Positions 29,325 to 39,191 of a DNA stretch of 64,000 nt are shown piece by piece; within the stretch, counting starts at the first letter, position 1; every line of letters begins with the position of its first letter. The translations under genes were made by a program, and so were the position numbers. The DNA lies in contig NZ_BLAD01000046.1 of the NCBI RefSeq assembly GCF_009687845.1, forward strand, positions 123,870 to 187,869, in the 5' to 3' direction. The notes under the pieces were generated by a model. That model saw only the letters and a program-made list of their open reading frames with translations. It did no database searches and was not told the DNA's origin. The stretch is from Acrocarpospora corrugata (GTDB lineage Bacteria > Actinomycetota > Actinomycetes > Streptosporangiales > Streptosporangiaceae).

Positions 29325-30269
29325 TCACCGCTTCTCGCGGAAAATCTCGTCCAGGACCTGGGCAAGACGGGGTGCATCGTGCCGCGGAGATCCGTCAGAG
29401 GCGCCCACATCAGCCAATACCAGACGGCCGCCGAGGCCCACCGCGGCCTTCTCCAGCTCGGCCGGGTCGTCGGTCACCGAGGTGTCGGCGAGTACGGCGT
29501 CGACCAGCAGCGCGGGGGCGTGCTGGCGGAGCACCTCCAGGTGCTTCTGGGGGGAGAAGCCGTCGGTCTCGCCCGGCTGGGGGGCCAGGTTGAGGATGAC
29601 CAGGCGGCGGGCGCTCGTCGCGTACAGCGCGCGGGCCAGTTCGGGGACCTTCAGGTGCGGCAGCACACTGGTGAACCAGGAACCGGGACCGAAGACCACC
29701 CAGTCGGCCTCATGGATGGCCCGGATCGCCTCCGGCGACACCGGCGGATCGGGCGGGATCAGCGAGATGGCCCGGACCCGCCCGGGCGTGACCGCGCAGG
29801 CGACCTGACCACGCACGATGGTCACCACACCGTCCAGCTCCACCTCGGCCTGAATGTCGAGAGGCACGGCCGCCATCGGCAGCACCCGCCCATGCGCGCC
29901 CAGCAGCCGGCCCACCCACTCGAGCGCCTGCACCGGATCGTCAAGCAACTCCCACAGCGCGACGATGAGCAGATTGCCGACGGCATGCCCGTGCAACTCA
30001 CCGTCACTCCCGAACCGGTGCTGAACCACCCGGCTCCAGGTCTGCCCCCACTCGTCGTCCCCGCACAGCGCCGCCAGCGCCATCCGCAGATCCCCCGGCG
30101 GCAACACGCCCAGCTCACGCCTGAGCCGCCCACTGGAGCCCCCGTCATCGGCCACCGTGACGACTGCCGTCAGGTCGGCCGTGACCCTCCTGAGCGCCGA
30201 CAACGACGCGTACAGCCCATGTCCGCCCCCCAGCGCGACAACCTTGGCGGCCGGGGCCGGTTCACTCAC
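29325..30269 (-). CDS. yvcK: YvcK/CofD-like gluconeogenesis factor
   Basis: 314 residues. N-terminal GGGHGLYASL and TVADDGGSSGRLR are the YvcK/CofD-like nucleotide-binding motifs; GHAVGNLLIVALWE and WVVFGPGSWFTSVLPHL are also typical. YvcK proteins bind UDP-GlcNAc and influence cell-wall growth on gluconeogenic carbon. GTG start with GGAGGT at -12. Normally directly after rapZ; here a TnpB element lies in between, so its expression may depend on read-through or a new promoter. Confidence 0.94.
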   Translation of the reverse strand: MSEPAPAAKVVALGGGHGLYASLSALRRVTADLTAVVTVADDGGSSGRLRRELGVLPPGDLRMALAALCGDDEWGQTWSRVVQHRFGSDGELHGHAVGNLLIVALWELLDDPVQALEWVGRLLGAHGRVLPMAAVPLDIQAEVELDGVVTIVRGQVACAVTPGRVRAISLIPPDPPVSPEAIRAIHEADWVVFGPGSWFTSVLPHLKVPELARALYATSARRLVILNLAPQPGETDGFSPQKHLEVLRQHAPALLVDAVLADTSVTDDPAELEKAAVGLGGRLVLADVGASDGSPRHDAPRLAQVLDEIFREKR

Positions 30270-30370
30270 CAGATACCTCCAGCGTGGAGGTCCTGTCCCT
30301 CGGGGCGGGCAGGAAGCACGGAACGGTCCGGCCCGGTCAGCTCCCGATTTTGTCGGTGGAGGTGACTAGG

Positions 30371-31585
30371 TTGATCGACGTGTCCCGCTACCGGCTCAAG
30401 CCAACGCCCGCCCAGGAGACGGCGCTGCTGGAGCACTGCGGGCATGCGCGTTTTGTGTGGAATCTGGCCGTTGAACAGCACAGGTACTGGAGACCGGGCC
30501 GTAAGAGCGCGCCGGGGTTCGCCGAGCAGTGCCGTCAGCTGACCCAGGCGCGGGCCGAGTTCATGTGGCTGCGCGGTGGGTCGGTCATCGTCCAGCAGCA
30601 GGCATTGAAGGACTTCGCGCAGGCGATGGCGGGCTTCTTCGGCGGGACCCACCGTCACCCCGGCTTCCGCAAGCGCGGCCGGAGCGAGGGTTTCCGGATC
30701 GTGGCGGTCAAGGCGGACCAGATCCGCCGCCTGTCCCGCAACGTCGGGGAAGTTCGTGTCCCCAAGGTTGGCTGGGTGCGCTTCCGCTGGTCGCGGGCCG
30801 TGCCGGAGGGCGTGAAGTCCTATCGGGTCACCCGCGACGCCGCGGGCCGCTGGCACGTGGCGTTCGCCGCGATCCCCCAACCCGTCCCGGCCCCGGGAAC
30901 CGGTGAATCCGTCGGCATCGACCGGGGCGTGGCCGTCTCGGCGGCGCTGTCCACCGGCGAAATGCTGAACGTGCCCCCCCTCCGCGAGAGAGAGCGGGCC
31001 CGGCTGCGCCGGCTGCTGCGCGAACTCGCGCGGGCACGGCGTGGCTCCGGCCGGCGGAGCAAGGTCAAAGCCGCGATCGCAAGGTTGAAGGCCCGCGAGA
31101 GCGACCGGCGCAAAGACTGGATCGAGAAGACCTCGACCGATCTGGCTCGCCGGTTCGATGTGATCGCCGTCGAAGATCTGAGGATCTCCAAAATGACCCG
31201 GTCGGCCAGGGGCACCATCGAAGCGCCCGGCCGTAACGTCCGTGGGAAAGCCGGACTCAACCGGGGCATCCTCGCCAGCGGGTGGGGCGGCCTCGTCCGA
31301 CGCCTGGAGCACAAGGCTCCCGGCCGAGTGGTGAAGGTCAACCCCGCGTACCCGAGCCTGCGTTGCTCGGCGTGCGGGATCGTGGATCGGGAGGCGCGTG
31401 AGAGCCAAGCCGTCTTCCGGTGCCGGTCCTGTGGATACGTCGGCAACGCGGATGTGAACGCGGCCGGCAACATCCGGCAGAGCATCGCACACGCGGCAGG
31501 GCATGCCGTGTTCGCGCGGGAAGGGCCACGGGTTACCGGGCCGGCGCACCGCGAACCTCAACGCGACCTCCTCCTGGTGAGGTAG
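30371..31585 (+). CDS. tnpB: TnpB RNA-guided endonuclease
   Basis: 404 residues. The N-terminal YRLKPTPAQ-H-RFVWNLAVEQ wedge region and a split RuvC domain with all three acidic positions intact: Asp in GIDRGVAVS, Glu in IAVEDLRI and Asp in GNADVNAAGN. The zinc ribbon CSAC-FRCRSC is complete, so the nuclease looks active. TTG 30371 has GGAGG 8 nt upstream; GTG 30380 (VSRYRLKP) is an alternative. Known TnpBs use an omega-RNA from the element's right end to cut the empty donor site. No tnpA is nearby. Confidence 0.9.
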   Translation: MIDVSRYRLKPTPAQETALLEHCGHARFVWNLAVEQHRYWRPGRKSAPGFAEQCRQLTQARAEFMWLRGGSVIVQQQALKDFAQAMAGFFGGTHRHPGFRKRGRSEGFRIVAVKADQIRRLSRNVGEVRVPKVGWVRFRWSRAVPEGVKSYRVTRDAAGRWHVAFAAIPQPVPAPGTGESVGIDRGVAVSAALSTGEMLNVPPLRERERARLRRLLRELARARRGSGRRSKVKAAIARLKARESDRRKDWIEKTSTDLARRFDVIAVEDLRISKMTRSARGTIEAPGRNVRGKAGLNRGILASGWGGLVRRLEHKAPGRVVKVNPAYPSLRCSACGIVDREARESQAVFRCRSCGYVGNADVNAAGNIRQSIAHAAGHAVFAREGPRVTGPAHREPQRDLLLVR

Positions 31586-31596
31586 ACGCGTGAAAT

Positions 31597-31616
31597 CCCT
31601 CTCGCTCGCGAGGGGG
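31597..31616 (+). ncRNA. Right-end hairpin, probable omega-RNA 3' scaffold
   Basis: Nine-pair stem CCCTCTCGC/GCGAGGGGG with one G-T wobble, 11 bp after the tnpB stop. In TnpB systems the omega-RNA spans the tnpB 3' region and right end, and the guide is the flanking sequence. The guide here would begin near 31628, inside the rapZ 3' end. The RNA itself is inferred. Confidence 0.5.
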
Positions 31617-31622
31617 CGGATG

Positions 31623-32525
31623 TCAATCGCGGCCCACATCCCGATGGCTCACCTGCACCTCCATGCCGCGCTCGCGCAGCCTGCCGCCCAGTTGCTCCGC
31701 CATGGCGACGCTTCGGTGCCTGCCCCCCGTGCAGCCGACGGCCAGTGTGGCGTAGCCCTTGCCCTCGCGGGTGTACCCAGCCGCCACGACGCCGAACAGT
31801 TCTTCGTAGCCGTCGAGGAATTCTTTCGCGCCGGGCTGGCCCAGCACGTACTCCCGGACGGGGGTGTCCAGGCCGCTCATCGGGCGCAGTTCCGGCACCC
31901 AGTGCGGGTTGGGCAGGAAGCGGCAGTCGACCACCAGGTCGGCGTCGACGGGCAGGCCGTACTTGTAGCCGAAGGAGACGATGTTGACCTTCAGGCCGGG
32001 CCGGTCCTCGCCGCCGAAGAAGGAGACGATCTTGCTGCGCAGTTCGTGCACGTTCAGCTTGGAGGTGTCGATCACCAGGTCGGCGTTGGCCCGGACCTCG
32101 CGCAGGATGCCGCGCTCCCGGTCGATGCCGTCCACCAGGCGGCCCTCGGCCTGCAGCGGGTGCGGGCGGCGGACGTTCTCGAAGCGGCGCACCAGGGCGT
32201 CGTCGCTGGCCTCCAGGAACACCACCCGGACCCCGACGCCGCGGCCGTCCAGCTCCTCGATGGCCGCGTTCAGGTCGCTGGTGAAGGCCAGCGAGCGCAC
32301 GTCCACCACCGCGGCCACCTTGTCGGCGGCCAGCTTGACCCGGCCGGCCTCCTCGGCCAGCGAGAACAGCAGCCCGGGCGGCAGGTTGTCGATCACGAAC
32401 CAGCCGAGATCCTCCAGTGCCTTCGCCGCAGTGCTGCGCCCCGCCCCGGACATGCCTGTGACCAGCACGAACGCGGGCTCACCGATCTCGGCGTGCCCGC
32501 CGGCACTACCACCGGTCTCGCTCAT
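31623..32525 (-). CDS. rapZ: RapZ, RNase adapter/nucleotide-binding protein
   Basis: 300 residues. P-loop GMSGAGRST at 24-32, the [26 protein letters not shown] block, and the C-terminal [18 protein letters not shown] glucosamine-6-phosphate-site motif of the RapZ family. Controls GlcN6P synthesis through small RNAs in E. coli; in Gram-positives its role is less clear. ATG overlaps the uvrC stop by 4 nt. Its TGA stop coincides with the right end of the TnpB element, so the last residue or residues may be altered by the insertion. Confidence 0.95.
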   Translation of the reverse strand: MSETGGSAGGHAEIGEPAFVLVTGMSGAGRSTAAKALEDLGWFVIDNLPPGLLFSLAEEAGRVKLAADKVAAVVDVRSLAFTSDLNAAIEELDGRGVGVRVVFLEASDDALVRRFENVRRPHPLQAEGRLVDGIDRERGILREVRANADLVIDTSKLNVHELRSKIVSFFGGEDRPGLKVNIVSFGYKYGLPVDADLVVDCRFLPNPHWVPELRPMSGLDTPVREYVLGQPGAKEFLDGYEELFGVVAAGYTREGKGYATLAVGCTGGRHRSVAMAEQLGGRLRERGMEVQVSHRDVGRD

Positions 32526-34420
32526 TTCTCTCCCTGCAACGCCGCCACGATCGCCTCGGCCGTCGACGGGCCGATACCGGGAACCTCGCGGATCTCCTCG
32601 GCGGTGGCATCACTCAACCGTTTCACGGATCCGAAGTGTCGCAGAAGTGCCTGCCGCCGCGCTGGCCCGAGTCCCGGAACCTCGTCCAGCGCGCTCTCCT
32701 TGAGAGTTCTCGACCGCTTGGCTCGATGGTAGGTGATGGCGAACCGATGTGCCTCGTCGCGGACGCGTTGCAGCAGGTAAAGGCCCTCACTGGAGCGGGG
32801 CAGGATGACCGGCTGGTCGTCGCCGGGCAGCCAGACCTCCTCCAGCCGCTTGGCCAGCCCGCAGACCGCGACGTCGTCCACGCCGAGCTCGTCCAGCGCC
32901 CGCTGGGCGGCGGCGGCCTGCGCGGGCCCGCCGTCCACCACCAGCAGGTTCGGCGGGTAGGCGAACTTGCGCGGTTTGCCGGTCTCCGGGTCGATGGGCT
33001 CCCCGATGGGTTCGCCGCCGATCTCGCCGGTGGCGCTGCGTTCCTCCAGGTAGCGCCGGAACCGGCGGGTGACCACCTCGTGGATGGAGGCGACGTCGCC
33101 CTCCGCGCTCTTGATCTGGAAGCGGCGGTACTCGCTCTTGCGGGCCAGCCCGTCCTCGAACACGACCATGGAGGCGACCACGTTGGTGCCCTGGATGTGG
33201 GAGATGTCGTAGCACTCGATCCGGAGCGGGATCTGGTCCAGCTCCAGCGCGTCGGTGATCTCCTGGAGTGCCTTGCCGCGGGTGGTGAGGTCGCTGGAGC
33301 GGCGGAGTTTGTGCTGGTTGAGGGCCTCTTTGGCGTTGCGTTCGACGGTCTCCATGAGGGACTTCTTGTCGCCGCGCTGGGGCACCCGGACGTCGGCGCG
33401 GGAGCCGCGCTGCTCGCCCAGCAGTTCCAGCACGGCGTCGTGGTCCGGCGGGAGAGCGGGGACCAGGATCTCCCTGGGGATCTCGGACTCCGCATACATC
33501 TGGATCAGGAAGTGCTCGACCAGGTCGCCGGGGGTGGTCTCCTCGACTTTGTCGACGACCCAGCCGCGCTGGCCCCTGATCCGGCCGCCGCGCACGTAGA
33601 ACACCTGGACGGCGGCCTCCAGCGGGTCCTCGGCGAGCGCGATGACGTCGCAGTCGGTGGCGTCGCCGAGCACGACGGCCTGCTTCTCCAGCGCCTTCTG
33701 CAGGGCCTGCACGTCGTCGCGGAGGCGGGCGGCCCGCTCATACTCCTGGACGGCGGAGGCGGCCCGCATCTCGTTCTCCAGGCGTTTGACGAACTTGGTG
33801 GTGTTGCCCGCCATGAAGTCGCAGAAGTCCTCGGCGAGGGCGCGGTGCTCGTCGGGGGTGACCCGGCCGACGCAGGGCGCCGAGCACTTCTCGATGTAGC
33901 CGAGCAGGCACGGCCGCCCGATCTGCCCGGCCCGCTTGAAGACGCCCGCCGAGCAGGACCGGATCGGGAAGACCCGGAGCAGCAGGTCGACGGTCTCCCG
34001 GATCGCCCACGCGTGCGAGTAGGGCCCGAAGTAGCGGGTGCCCTTCCGTTTGGCCCCGCGCAGCACCTGCACGCGCGGGAAGTCCTCTCCCATCGTGACC
34101 GCGAGGTACGGATAGGACTTGTCGTCCCGGTATTTCACGTTGAAGTGCGGATCGAACTCTTTGATCCACGAGTATTCGAGCTGGAGCGCCTCGACCTCGG
34201 TGCGCACCACCGTCCAGTCCACCCGGGCGGCGGTGGTGAGCATCGACTGGGTCCTGAAGTGCAGGCTCGCGAAATCCGCGAAGTAGGAGTTGAGCCGCTG
34301 CCGCAGGCTCTTCGCCTTGCCCACGTAGATCACCCGGCCGCTCGGATCCCGGAATCGGTAGACTCCGGGCGACTCGGGAATCGATCCGGGCGCTGGTCGA
34401 TAAGTTGCCGGATCTGCCAC
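32522..34420 (-). CDS. uvrC: Excinuclease ABC subunit C
   Basis: Makes the dual incisions in nucleotide excision repair. 632 residues: N-terminal GIY-YIG nuclease ([26 protein letters not shown], about 17-42), a central UVR motif ([14 protein letters not shown]), the RNase H-like incision domain ([17 protein letters not shown]), and tandem C-terminal helix-hairpin-helix motifs. GTG 34420 gives the VADPATYRP start seen in relatives; a TTG two codons upstream is less likely. First gene of the uvrC-rapZ-yvcK-whiA cluster. No LexA box was recognised upstream. Confidence 0.96.
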   Translation of the reverse strand: MADPATYRPAPGSIPESPGVYRFRDPSGRVIYVGKAKSLRQRLNSYFADFASLHFRTQSMLTTAARVDWTVVRTEVEALQLEYSWIKEFDPHFNVKYRDDKSYPYLAVTMGEDFPRVQVLRGAKRKGTRYFGPYSHAWAIRETVDLLLRVFPIRSCSAGVFKRAGQIGRPCLLGYIEKCSAPCVGRVTPDEHRALAEDFCDFMAGNTTKFVKRLENEMRAASAVQEYERAARLRDDVQALQKALEKQAVVLGDATDCDVIALAEDPLEAAVQVFYVRGGRIRGQRGWVVDKVEETTPGDLVEHFLIQMYAESEIPREILVPALPPDHDAVLELLGEQRGSRADVRVPQRGDKKSLMETVERNAKEALNQHKLRRSSDLTTRGKALQEITDALELDQIPLRIECYDISHIQGTNVVASMVVFEDGLARKSEYRRFQIKSAEGDVASIHEVVTRRFRRYLEERSATGEIGGEPIGEPIDPETGKPRKFAYPPNLLVVDGGPAQAAAAQRALDELGVDDVAVCGLAKRLEEVWLPGDDQPVILPRSSEGLYLLQRVRDEAHRFAITYHRAKRSRTLKESALDEVPGLGPARRQALLRHFGSVKRLSDATAEEIREVPGIGPSTAEAIVAALQGEK

Positions 34421-34476
34421 TCTCAAAGCCTACTGTCCCCCACCGACAATCCCGGCTGGCACGGGAGAACGGCAAA

Positions 34477-34517
34477 ACCGGCCCCGCGTTCACCATGGCG
34501 GGGAACGCGAGGCCGGT
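34477..34517 (-). terminator. Intrinsic terminator, distal of a tandem pair after the Rieske gene
   Basis: Fifteen-pair stem (arms 34477-34491 and 34503-34517, one wobble) with, on the minus strand, TTTT directly after the hairpin. It lies in the 207-bp gap between the Rieske gene and uvrC, so it separates their transcripts. Confidence 0.75.
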
Positions 34518-34580
34518 GCGCGCCGAAAGGGACGTCCCGTAGCCGCGGGCCGCCCTCCACCCCAGGAGTATCGGCGCGCG

Positions 34581-34615
34581 CGAGACCGGTCCGGCCACAC
34601 AGCGGACCGGCCTCG
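34581..34615 (-). terminator. Proximal hairpin of the tandem terminator pair
   Basis: Thirteen-pair stem (arms 34581-34593 and 34603-34615, one mismatch), 12 bp after the Rieske stop. It shares the GAGGCCGGT motif with the stronger hairpin about 65 bp further on. Confidence 0.6.
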
Positions 34616-34627
34616 CGTCCGTGGGTG

Positions 34628-35176
34628 TCAGGCCAGCGAGATGCTGCCGCCGGCCACCGTGATCTGCTTCTCCTCCAGCGGGCCCTTCGCGGGGCCACCG
34701 GCCACCGAGCCGTCCTCGATCTTGAAACGGCTGCCGTGACAGGGGCAGTTGATGGTGCCGTTGGAGATGCTGGCCACCGTGCAGCCCTGGTGGGTGCAGA
34801 CGGCGGTGAAGCACTTGAACTGGCCCGCCGTGGGCTGGGTGATCACGATCTTCTCGCTCTCGAAGATCTTGCCGCCGCCCTCGGGGATGTCGGCGGTCTT
34901 GGCGAGCGCGTCCGCGGGGGGCGCCTCCTCCGCCGGGGGCGGCTCCTCAGCACCGCTGTCCTCGGTCGCATCCGCCGCCGGCGGGTCGTCAGCAGGCGGA
35001 TCGGCCGGTTCGGCCGCGGTGGTTCCCCCTCCCGACTGATAACCCGTGCACGCCGTCAGGGCCACCGCGAGCCCGGCCCCGCCCACGCTCAGCACCACAG
35101 CCCTGCGGGTCGGCTCCAGCCGGTCGGATATAGAAGCACGCTCGGTAGTAGTCAGCGATTCGCCGGAAGCATCCAT
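34628..35176 (-). CDS. Rieske [2Fe-2S] lipoprotein with Tat-like signal
   Basis: 182 residues. The N-terminal RRAVVLSVGGAGLAVALTAC combines a twin-Arg n-region with a lipobox (LTAC), so it is probably a Tat-exported lipoprotein. A Pro/Glu/Ala-rich linker (about 50-85) is followed by the Rieske cluster motifs CTHQGC and CPCHGSRF, which supply two Cys and two His ligands. The ATG at 35176 gives a proper signal. Probably a periplasmic-face electron carrier; the partner is unknown and no oxygenase or cytochrome is adjacent. Confidence 0.9.
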   Translation of the reverse strand: MDASGESLTTTERASISDRLEPTRRAVVLSVGGAGLAVALTACTGYQSGGGTTAAEPADPPADDPPAADATEDSGAEEPPPAEEAPPADALAKTADIPEGGGKIFESEKIVITQPTAGQFKCFTAVCTHQGCTVASISNGTINCPCHGSRFKIEDGSVAGGPAKGPLEEKQITVAGGSISLA

Positions 35177-35300
35177 GTGTCGCCCTCCACTGGTTCTGTT
35201 GTCAGTAAGTACGGCTGTCACCCCGATGACGGTTCAGCATGCCGCACCTGTAACAGGCGGAGTATGGACAATTACCGAATTGGCGAAAGTACTCAGACGT

Positions 35301-35326
35301 GAGCCCCCGGACCCGGCCGGGGGCTC
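35301..35326 (-). terminator. Terminator after uvrA
   Basis: Perfect 10-bp G-C-rich stem (35301-35310 with 35317-35326) and a 6-nt loop, 25 bp downstream of the uvrA stop. It is followed toward uvrA by two copies of CAGATCAGCCT. Confidence 0.7.
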
Positions 35327-35351
35327 AGATCAGCCTCAGATCAGCCTCGGT

Positions 35352-38192
35352 TCAGAGGCCGAGGATCTTGCGCAGGAACAGCCCGGTGTGGCTGGCGTCG
35401 ATGAGCGCGACGTCCTCCGGGGTGCCGGTCGCGACCACCTGGCCGCCCCGCGAACCGCCCTCAGGGCCCATGTCGATCACCCAGTCGGCGGTCTTGATGA
35501 CGTCCAGGTTGTGCTCGATGACGATGACCGTGTTGCCGTTGTCGACCAGCCGGTTGAGCACCCCCAGCAGGCGGCGGATGTCCTCGAAGTGCAGGCCGGT
35601 GGTCGGCTCGTCCAGGACGTAGATGGTCCGGCCGGTGGACCTGCGCTGGAGTTCGGAGGCGAGCTTGACCCGCTGCGCCTCGCCGCCGGACAGCGTGGTG
35701 GCGGGCTGGCCCAGGCGCACGTAGCCGAGGCCGACCGCGTGCAGGGTGTCCAGGTGGCGGTGGATGGCCGGGATGGCCTCAAAGAAGCCCCTGGCCTCCT
35801 CGATCGGCATGTCCAGCACCTCGGCGATGGTCTTGCCCTTGTAGTGGACCTCCAGGGTCTCCCGGTTGTAGCGGGCGCCGTGGCAGACCTCGCACGGCAC
35901 GTACACATCGGGGAGGAAGTTCATCTCGATCTTGATGGTGCCGTCGCCGGAGCACGCCTCGCAGCGGCCGCCCTTGACGTTGAAGCTGAACCTGCCCGGC
36001 TGGTAGCCGCGGATCTTCGCCTCGGTGGTCTGCGCGAACAGCTTCCTGACGTGGTCGAACACGCCGGTGTAGGTGGCCGGGTTGGACCGGGGGGTGCGCC
36101 CGATGGCGGACTGGTCGACGTGCACGACCTTGTCCAGCAGGTCCATGCCCACCACCCGGGCGTGCCGCCCCGGCACGGTCCTGGCGTTGTGCAGTTCCTT
36201 GGCCAGCGCGTTGTAGAGGATGTCGTTGACCAGCGTCGACTTGCCGGAGCCCGACACGCCGGTCACGGCCGTGAACACGCCGAGCGGGAACTCCACGTCC
36301 ACGCCGGTCAGGTTGTGCTCGCGGGCGCCCTTCACGGTCAGCTGCCGCTTGCGGTCACGCTTGCGGCGCTTGGCGGGGACCTCGATCGAACGCCGCCCCG
36401 ACAGATAGGCCCCCGTCAGCGATTCTTCGCTGGCCAGCAGCTCGTCCACGGTTCCGGACACGACGACCTGGCCGCCGTGCTCGCCGGCCCCGGGGCCGAT
36501 GTCGACCACCCAGTCGGCGGCGGCGATGGTGTCCTCGTCGTGCTCGACCACGATCAGCGTGTTGCCCATGTCGCGGAGCCTGACCAGGGTCTCCAGCAGT
36601 CGCTGATTGTCCCGCTGGTGTAGGCCGATGGACGGTTCGTCCAGGACGTACAGCACGCCTACCAAGCCGGAGCCGATTTGGGTGGCCAGTCGGATGCGCT
36701 GCGCCTCGCCGCCGGCGAGGGTGCCTGCCGCCCGGTTCAGGGTCAGATAGTCGAGCCCGACGTCCAGCAGGAAGCCCAGCCGGGCGTTGATCTCCTTGAC
36801 CACCCGTTCGGCGATCTGCATGTCGCGCTCGGAGAGCTTGAACCCGCTCAGGAAGCGCGCGCACTCGCCGATCGACAGAGAGGACACATCGGCGATCGAG
36901 GAGCCGCCCACGGTGACGGCCAGCGACACCGGCTTGAGGCGCTTGCCGTGGCAGGCCGGGCAGGGCACCTCCCGCATGTAGCCTTCGTACTTCTCCCTGG
37001 CGGCGTCACTCTCCGACTCTGCGTGCCGACGCTGCACCCAGGTGATCGCGCCCTCGAAGTTGGTGTAGTACGAGCGCTCCCGGCCGTAACGGTTGCTGTA
37101 GCGGATGTGGACCTGCTCGTCGTGGCCGTACAGCAAGGATTTCTGGGCCTGCTTGGAGAGGCGGTCCCAGCGGGTTTCCAGGTCGAAGCCGAGGGCCTTG
37201 CCGAGGCCCTCCATCAGCTTCTCGAAGTAGTCGCTGGTGTGGCCGCCGGACCAGACCGAGATCGCGCCGTCGCCGAGGGTGCGCTCCGGGTCCGGCACGA
37301 CGAGTTCGGGGTCGACCTCCATCCGGGTGCCGAGGCCGGTGCACTCCGGGCAGGCGCCGAACGGGGAGTTGAACGAGAACGAGCGGGGTTCCAGCTCCTC
37401 GAACGACAGGTCGTCGTAGGGGCAGTAGAGGTGCTCGGAGTAGAAGCGCTCCCGGTTGGGGTCCTCCGCCTCCAGGTCGACGAACTCGAGGGTGATGGTG
37501 CCGCCGGAGAGCTGGAGGGCGGTCTCCACCGAGTCGGTGAGCCGCCGCCGGGCGGTGTCCTTGACCGCGAGCCGGTCGACGATCACCTCGATGTCGTGCT
37601 TCTCATACTTCTTGAGGGTGGGCGGCTCCTCCAGCCGGACGATCGTGCCGTCCACCCGGGCCCGCGCGAAGCCCTTGGTGGTGAGCTCGCGGAACAGCTC
37701 CGCGTACTCCCCCTTGCGGCCGCGGATGACCGGGGCGAGCACCTGGAAGCGGGTGCCCTCCTCCAGTTCGAGGACCCGGTCGACGATCTGCTGCGGGGTC
37801 TGCCTGGCGATCGTCCGCCCGCACTGCGGGCAGTGCGGCTTGCCGATCCTGGCCCAGAGCAGGCGCAGATAGTCGTACACCTCGGTGATCGTGCCGACCG
37901 TGGAGCGGGGGTTGCGGCTGGTGGACTTCTGGTCGATCGAGACGGCCGGGGAGAGCCCCTCGATGAAGTCCACGTCGGGCTTGTCCATCTGGCCGAGGAA
38001 CTGGCGCGCGTAGGCGGACAGCGACTCCACGTAACGCCGCTGCCCCTCGGCGAAGATGGTGTCGAAGGCCAGGCTGGACTTGCCGGAGCCGGACAGCCCG
38101 GTGAAGACGATCAGAGCGTCCCGCGGCAGATCCAGCGAGACGTCCTTCAAGTTGTGTTCACGTGCGCCACGCACGATAAGGCGGTCAGCCAC
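35352..38192 (-). CDS. uvrA: Excinuclease ABC subunit A
   Basis: Damage-recognition ATPase of nucleotide excision repair. 946 residues with two ABC ATPase halves: Walker [10 protein letters not shown] near residue 35 and GVSGSGKST in the second half, two LxGGEAQR signature motifs, and the zinc modules CPQC/CPYD-CPEC and CEAC-CEVC. GTG 38192 gives the [15 protein letters not shown] start; the longer ORF is not needed. Apart from uvrC by a Rieske gene. No SOS box recognised in the 191-bp divergent upstream region. Confidence 0.97.
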   Translation of the reverse strand: MADRLIVRGAREHNLKDVSLDLPRDALIVFTGLSGSGKSSLAFDTIFAEGQRRYVESLSAYARQFLGQMDKPDVDFIEGLSPAVSIDQKSTSRNPRSTVGTITEVYDYLRLLWARIGKPHCPQCGRTIARQTPQQIVDRVLELEEGTRFQVLAPVIRGRKGEYAELFRELTTKGFARARVDGTIVRLEEPPTLKKYEKHDIEVIVDRLAVKDTARRRLTDSVETALQLSGGTITLEFVDLEAEDPNRERFYSEHLYCPYDDLSFEELEPRSFSFNSPFGACPECTGLGTRMEVDPELVVPDPERTLGDGAISVWSGGHTSDYFEKLMEGLGKALGFDLETRWDRLSKQAQKSLLYGHDEQVHIRYSNRYGRERSYYTNFEGAITWVQRRHAESESDAAREKYEGYMREVPCPACHGKRLKPVSLAVTVGGSSIADVSSLSIGECARFLSGFKLSERDMQIAERVVKEINARLGFLLDVGLDYLTLNRAAGTLAGGEAQRIRLATQIGSGLVGVLYVLDEPSIGLHQRDNQRLLETLVRLRDMGNTLIVVEHDEDTIAAADWVVDIGPGAGEHGGQVVVSGTVDELLASEESLTGAYLSGRRSIEVPAKRRKRDRKRQLTVKGAREHNLTGVDVEFPLGVFTAVTGVSGSGKSTLVNDILYNALAKELHNARTVPGRHARVVGMDLLDKVVHVDQSAIGRTPRSNPATYTGVFDHVRKLFAQTTEAKIRGYQPGRFSFNVKGGRCEACSGDGTIKIEMNFLPDVYVPCEVCHGARYNRETLEVHYKGKTIAEVLDMPIEEARGFFEAIPAIHRHLDTLHAVGLGYVRLGQPATTLSGGEAQRVKLASELQRRSTGRTIYVLDEPTTGLHFEDIRRLLGVLNRLVDNGNTVIVIEHNLDVIKTADWVIDMGPEGGSRGGQVVATGTPEDVALIDASHTGLFLRKILGL

Positions 38193-38383
38193 GGCGATCC
38201 CGAGAGTCGATTTCGTCAAGAGGAGGTGCACGGGGCAGGCTACCCAGACCCACTGACATTTTCGCGAGGTCCGGCCACACGGGCCGAAGACCTGTCCACG
38301 TCCAGCGTAAATGCAGCGTCAAACCCCCGCAGGACATTCCCCCGGTACGGCCTCCGCCGCCCCGATCAGCGAAGATGGGGGCC

Positions 38384-39154
38384 ATGTCTCTCCTCGACAG
38401 GTACCAGTCCGAACTGTCCGCCGCGACCGCCCGCCTGCTGACCACGGTGGCCGCTCTCACCGACGCCGACATCCAGGAGCCGTCCCGGCTGCCGGGCTGG
38501 ACCCGGGGTCACGTCATCACCCATGTCGCCCGCAGCGGCGACAGCCTGATCAATCTGCTCACCTCGGCCCGCACCGGCCTGGTCATCCCGCAGTACCCCA
38601 GCATGGCCGTCCGGGACGCCGACATCGAGGCGGGCGCCGGCCGCCCGGCCAAGGAGCAGTTCGCCGACCTGGACGAGTCCGCCGCCCGGTTCCTGGCCGC
38701 CACCCGGGAGCTGAGCGCGGGCGACTGGACGGTCCGGGTCACCGGGAACCGCCCGCCCGACCACCCGGCCTGGTATCTGCTGATGCGCCGGCTGCGCGAG
38801 GTGGAGATCCACCACGGCGACCTGGGCCTCGGCTACGACTGGGCCGACTGGCCCGAGCAGTATGTGGTGTGGGACTTCCACGACACCATGCGCATGTGGA
38901 AGCCCGGCTCAGGCCCGCTCAGTGAGGTCGTCGTGGTCGAGGGCGACGCCCCCGGCGAGACGTGGACCGGGCTGGGCGAGGGCGTCCGGGTCGAGGGGAC
39001 CCGGCGTGACCTGCTCGCCTGGCTGGCCGGGCGGACCAGCGGCGACCGGCTGAACGCGGACGGGCCGCTGCCCAGCCCGCCGGGGTGGCCGTTCCAGTCG
39101 GCCCCCGAGGGCCTGCCTTCGGAGATCCCGGACAGCTGGCCGCCGGTGATCTGA
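38384..39154 (+). CDS. Mycothiol-dependent maleylpyruvate isomerase-family (DinB-like) protein
   Basis: 256 residues. An N-terminal four-helix DinB/MDMPI domain has the metal-site pattern RLPGWTRGHVITHVAR and a later REVEIHHGDLGLGYDW; a C-terminal domain of about 80 residues follows. Members are zinc enzymes or transferases that use mycothiol, the actinobacterial thiol. The substrate is not predictable. ATG 38384 chosen over the in-frame ATG at 38375. Divergent from uvrA. Confidence 0.8.
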   Translation: MSLLDRYQSELSAATARLLTTVAALTDADIQEPSRLPGWTRGHVITHVARSGDSLINLLTSARTGLVIPQYPSMAVRDADIEAGAGRPAKEQFADLDESAARFLAATRELSAGDWTVRVTGNRPPDHPAWYLLMRRLREVEIHHGDLGLGYDWADWPEQYVVWDFHDTMRMWKPGSGPLSEVVVVEGDAPGETWTGLGEGVRVEGTRRDLLAWLAGRTSGDRLNADGPLPSPPGWPFQSAPEGLPSEIPDSWPPVI

Positions 39155-39191
39155 TCGGTAGCGTAGGCCGTACCGATATCTGAGGAGTGTC

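Larger units (their letters stand above)
30285..31627 (+). mobile_element. Solo TnpB (IS200/IS605-like) element inserted between rapZ and yvcK
   Basis: A tnpB gene without tnpA, inserted antisense in the uvrC-rapZ-yvcK-whiA cluster. The right end is a hairpin (31597-31616, 9 pairs with one wobble) followed by GGATGTCAA, which as I recall is the common right end of actinobacterial TnpB elements and would form the omega-RNA 3' end. The left boundary is uncertain (30270-30310); a 7-bp-stem hairpin at 30276-30292 lies at or just outside it and contains the yvcK Shine-Dalgarno sequence. Having no TnpA, it depends on a helper for movement. Confidence 0.7.
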
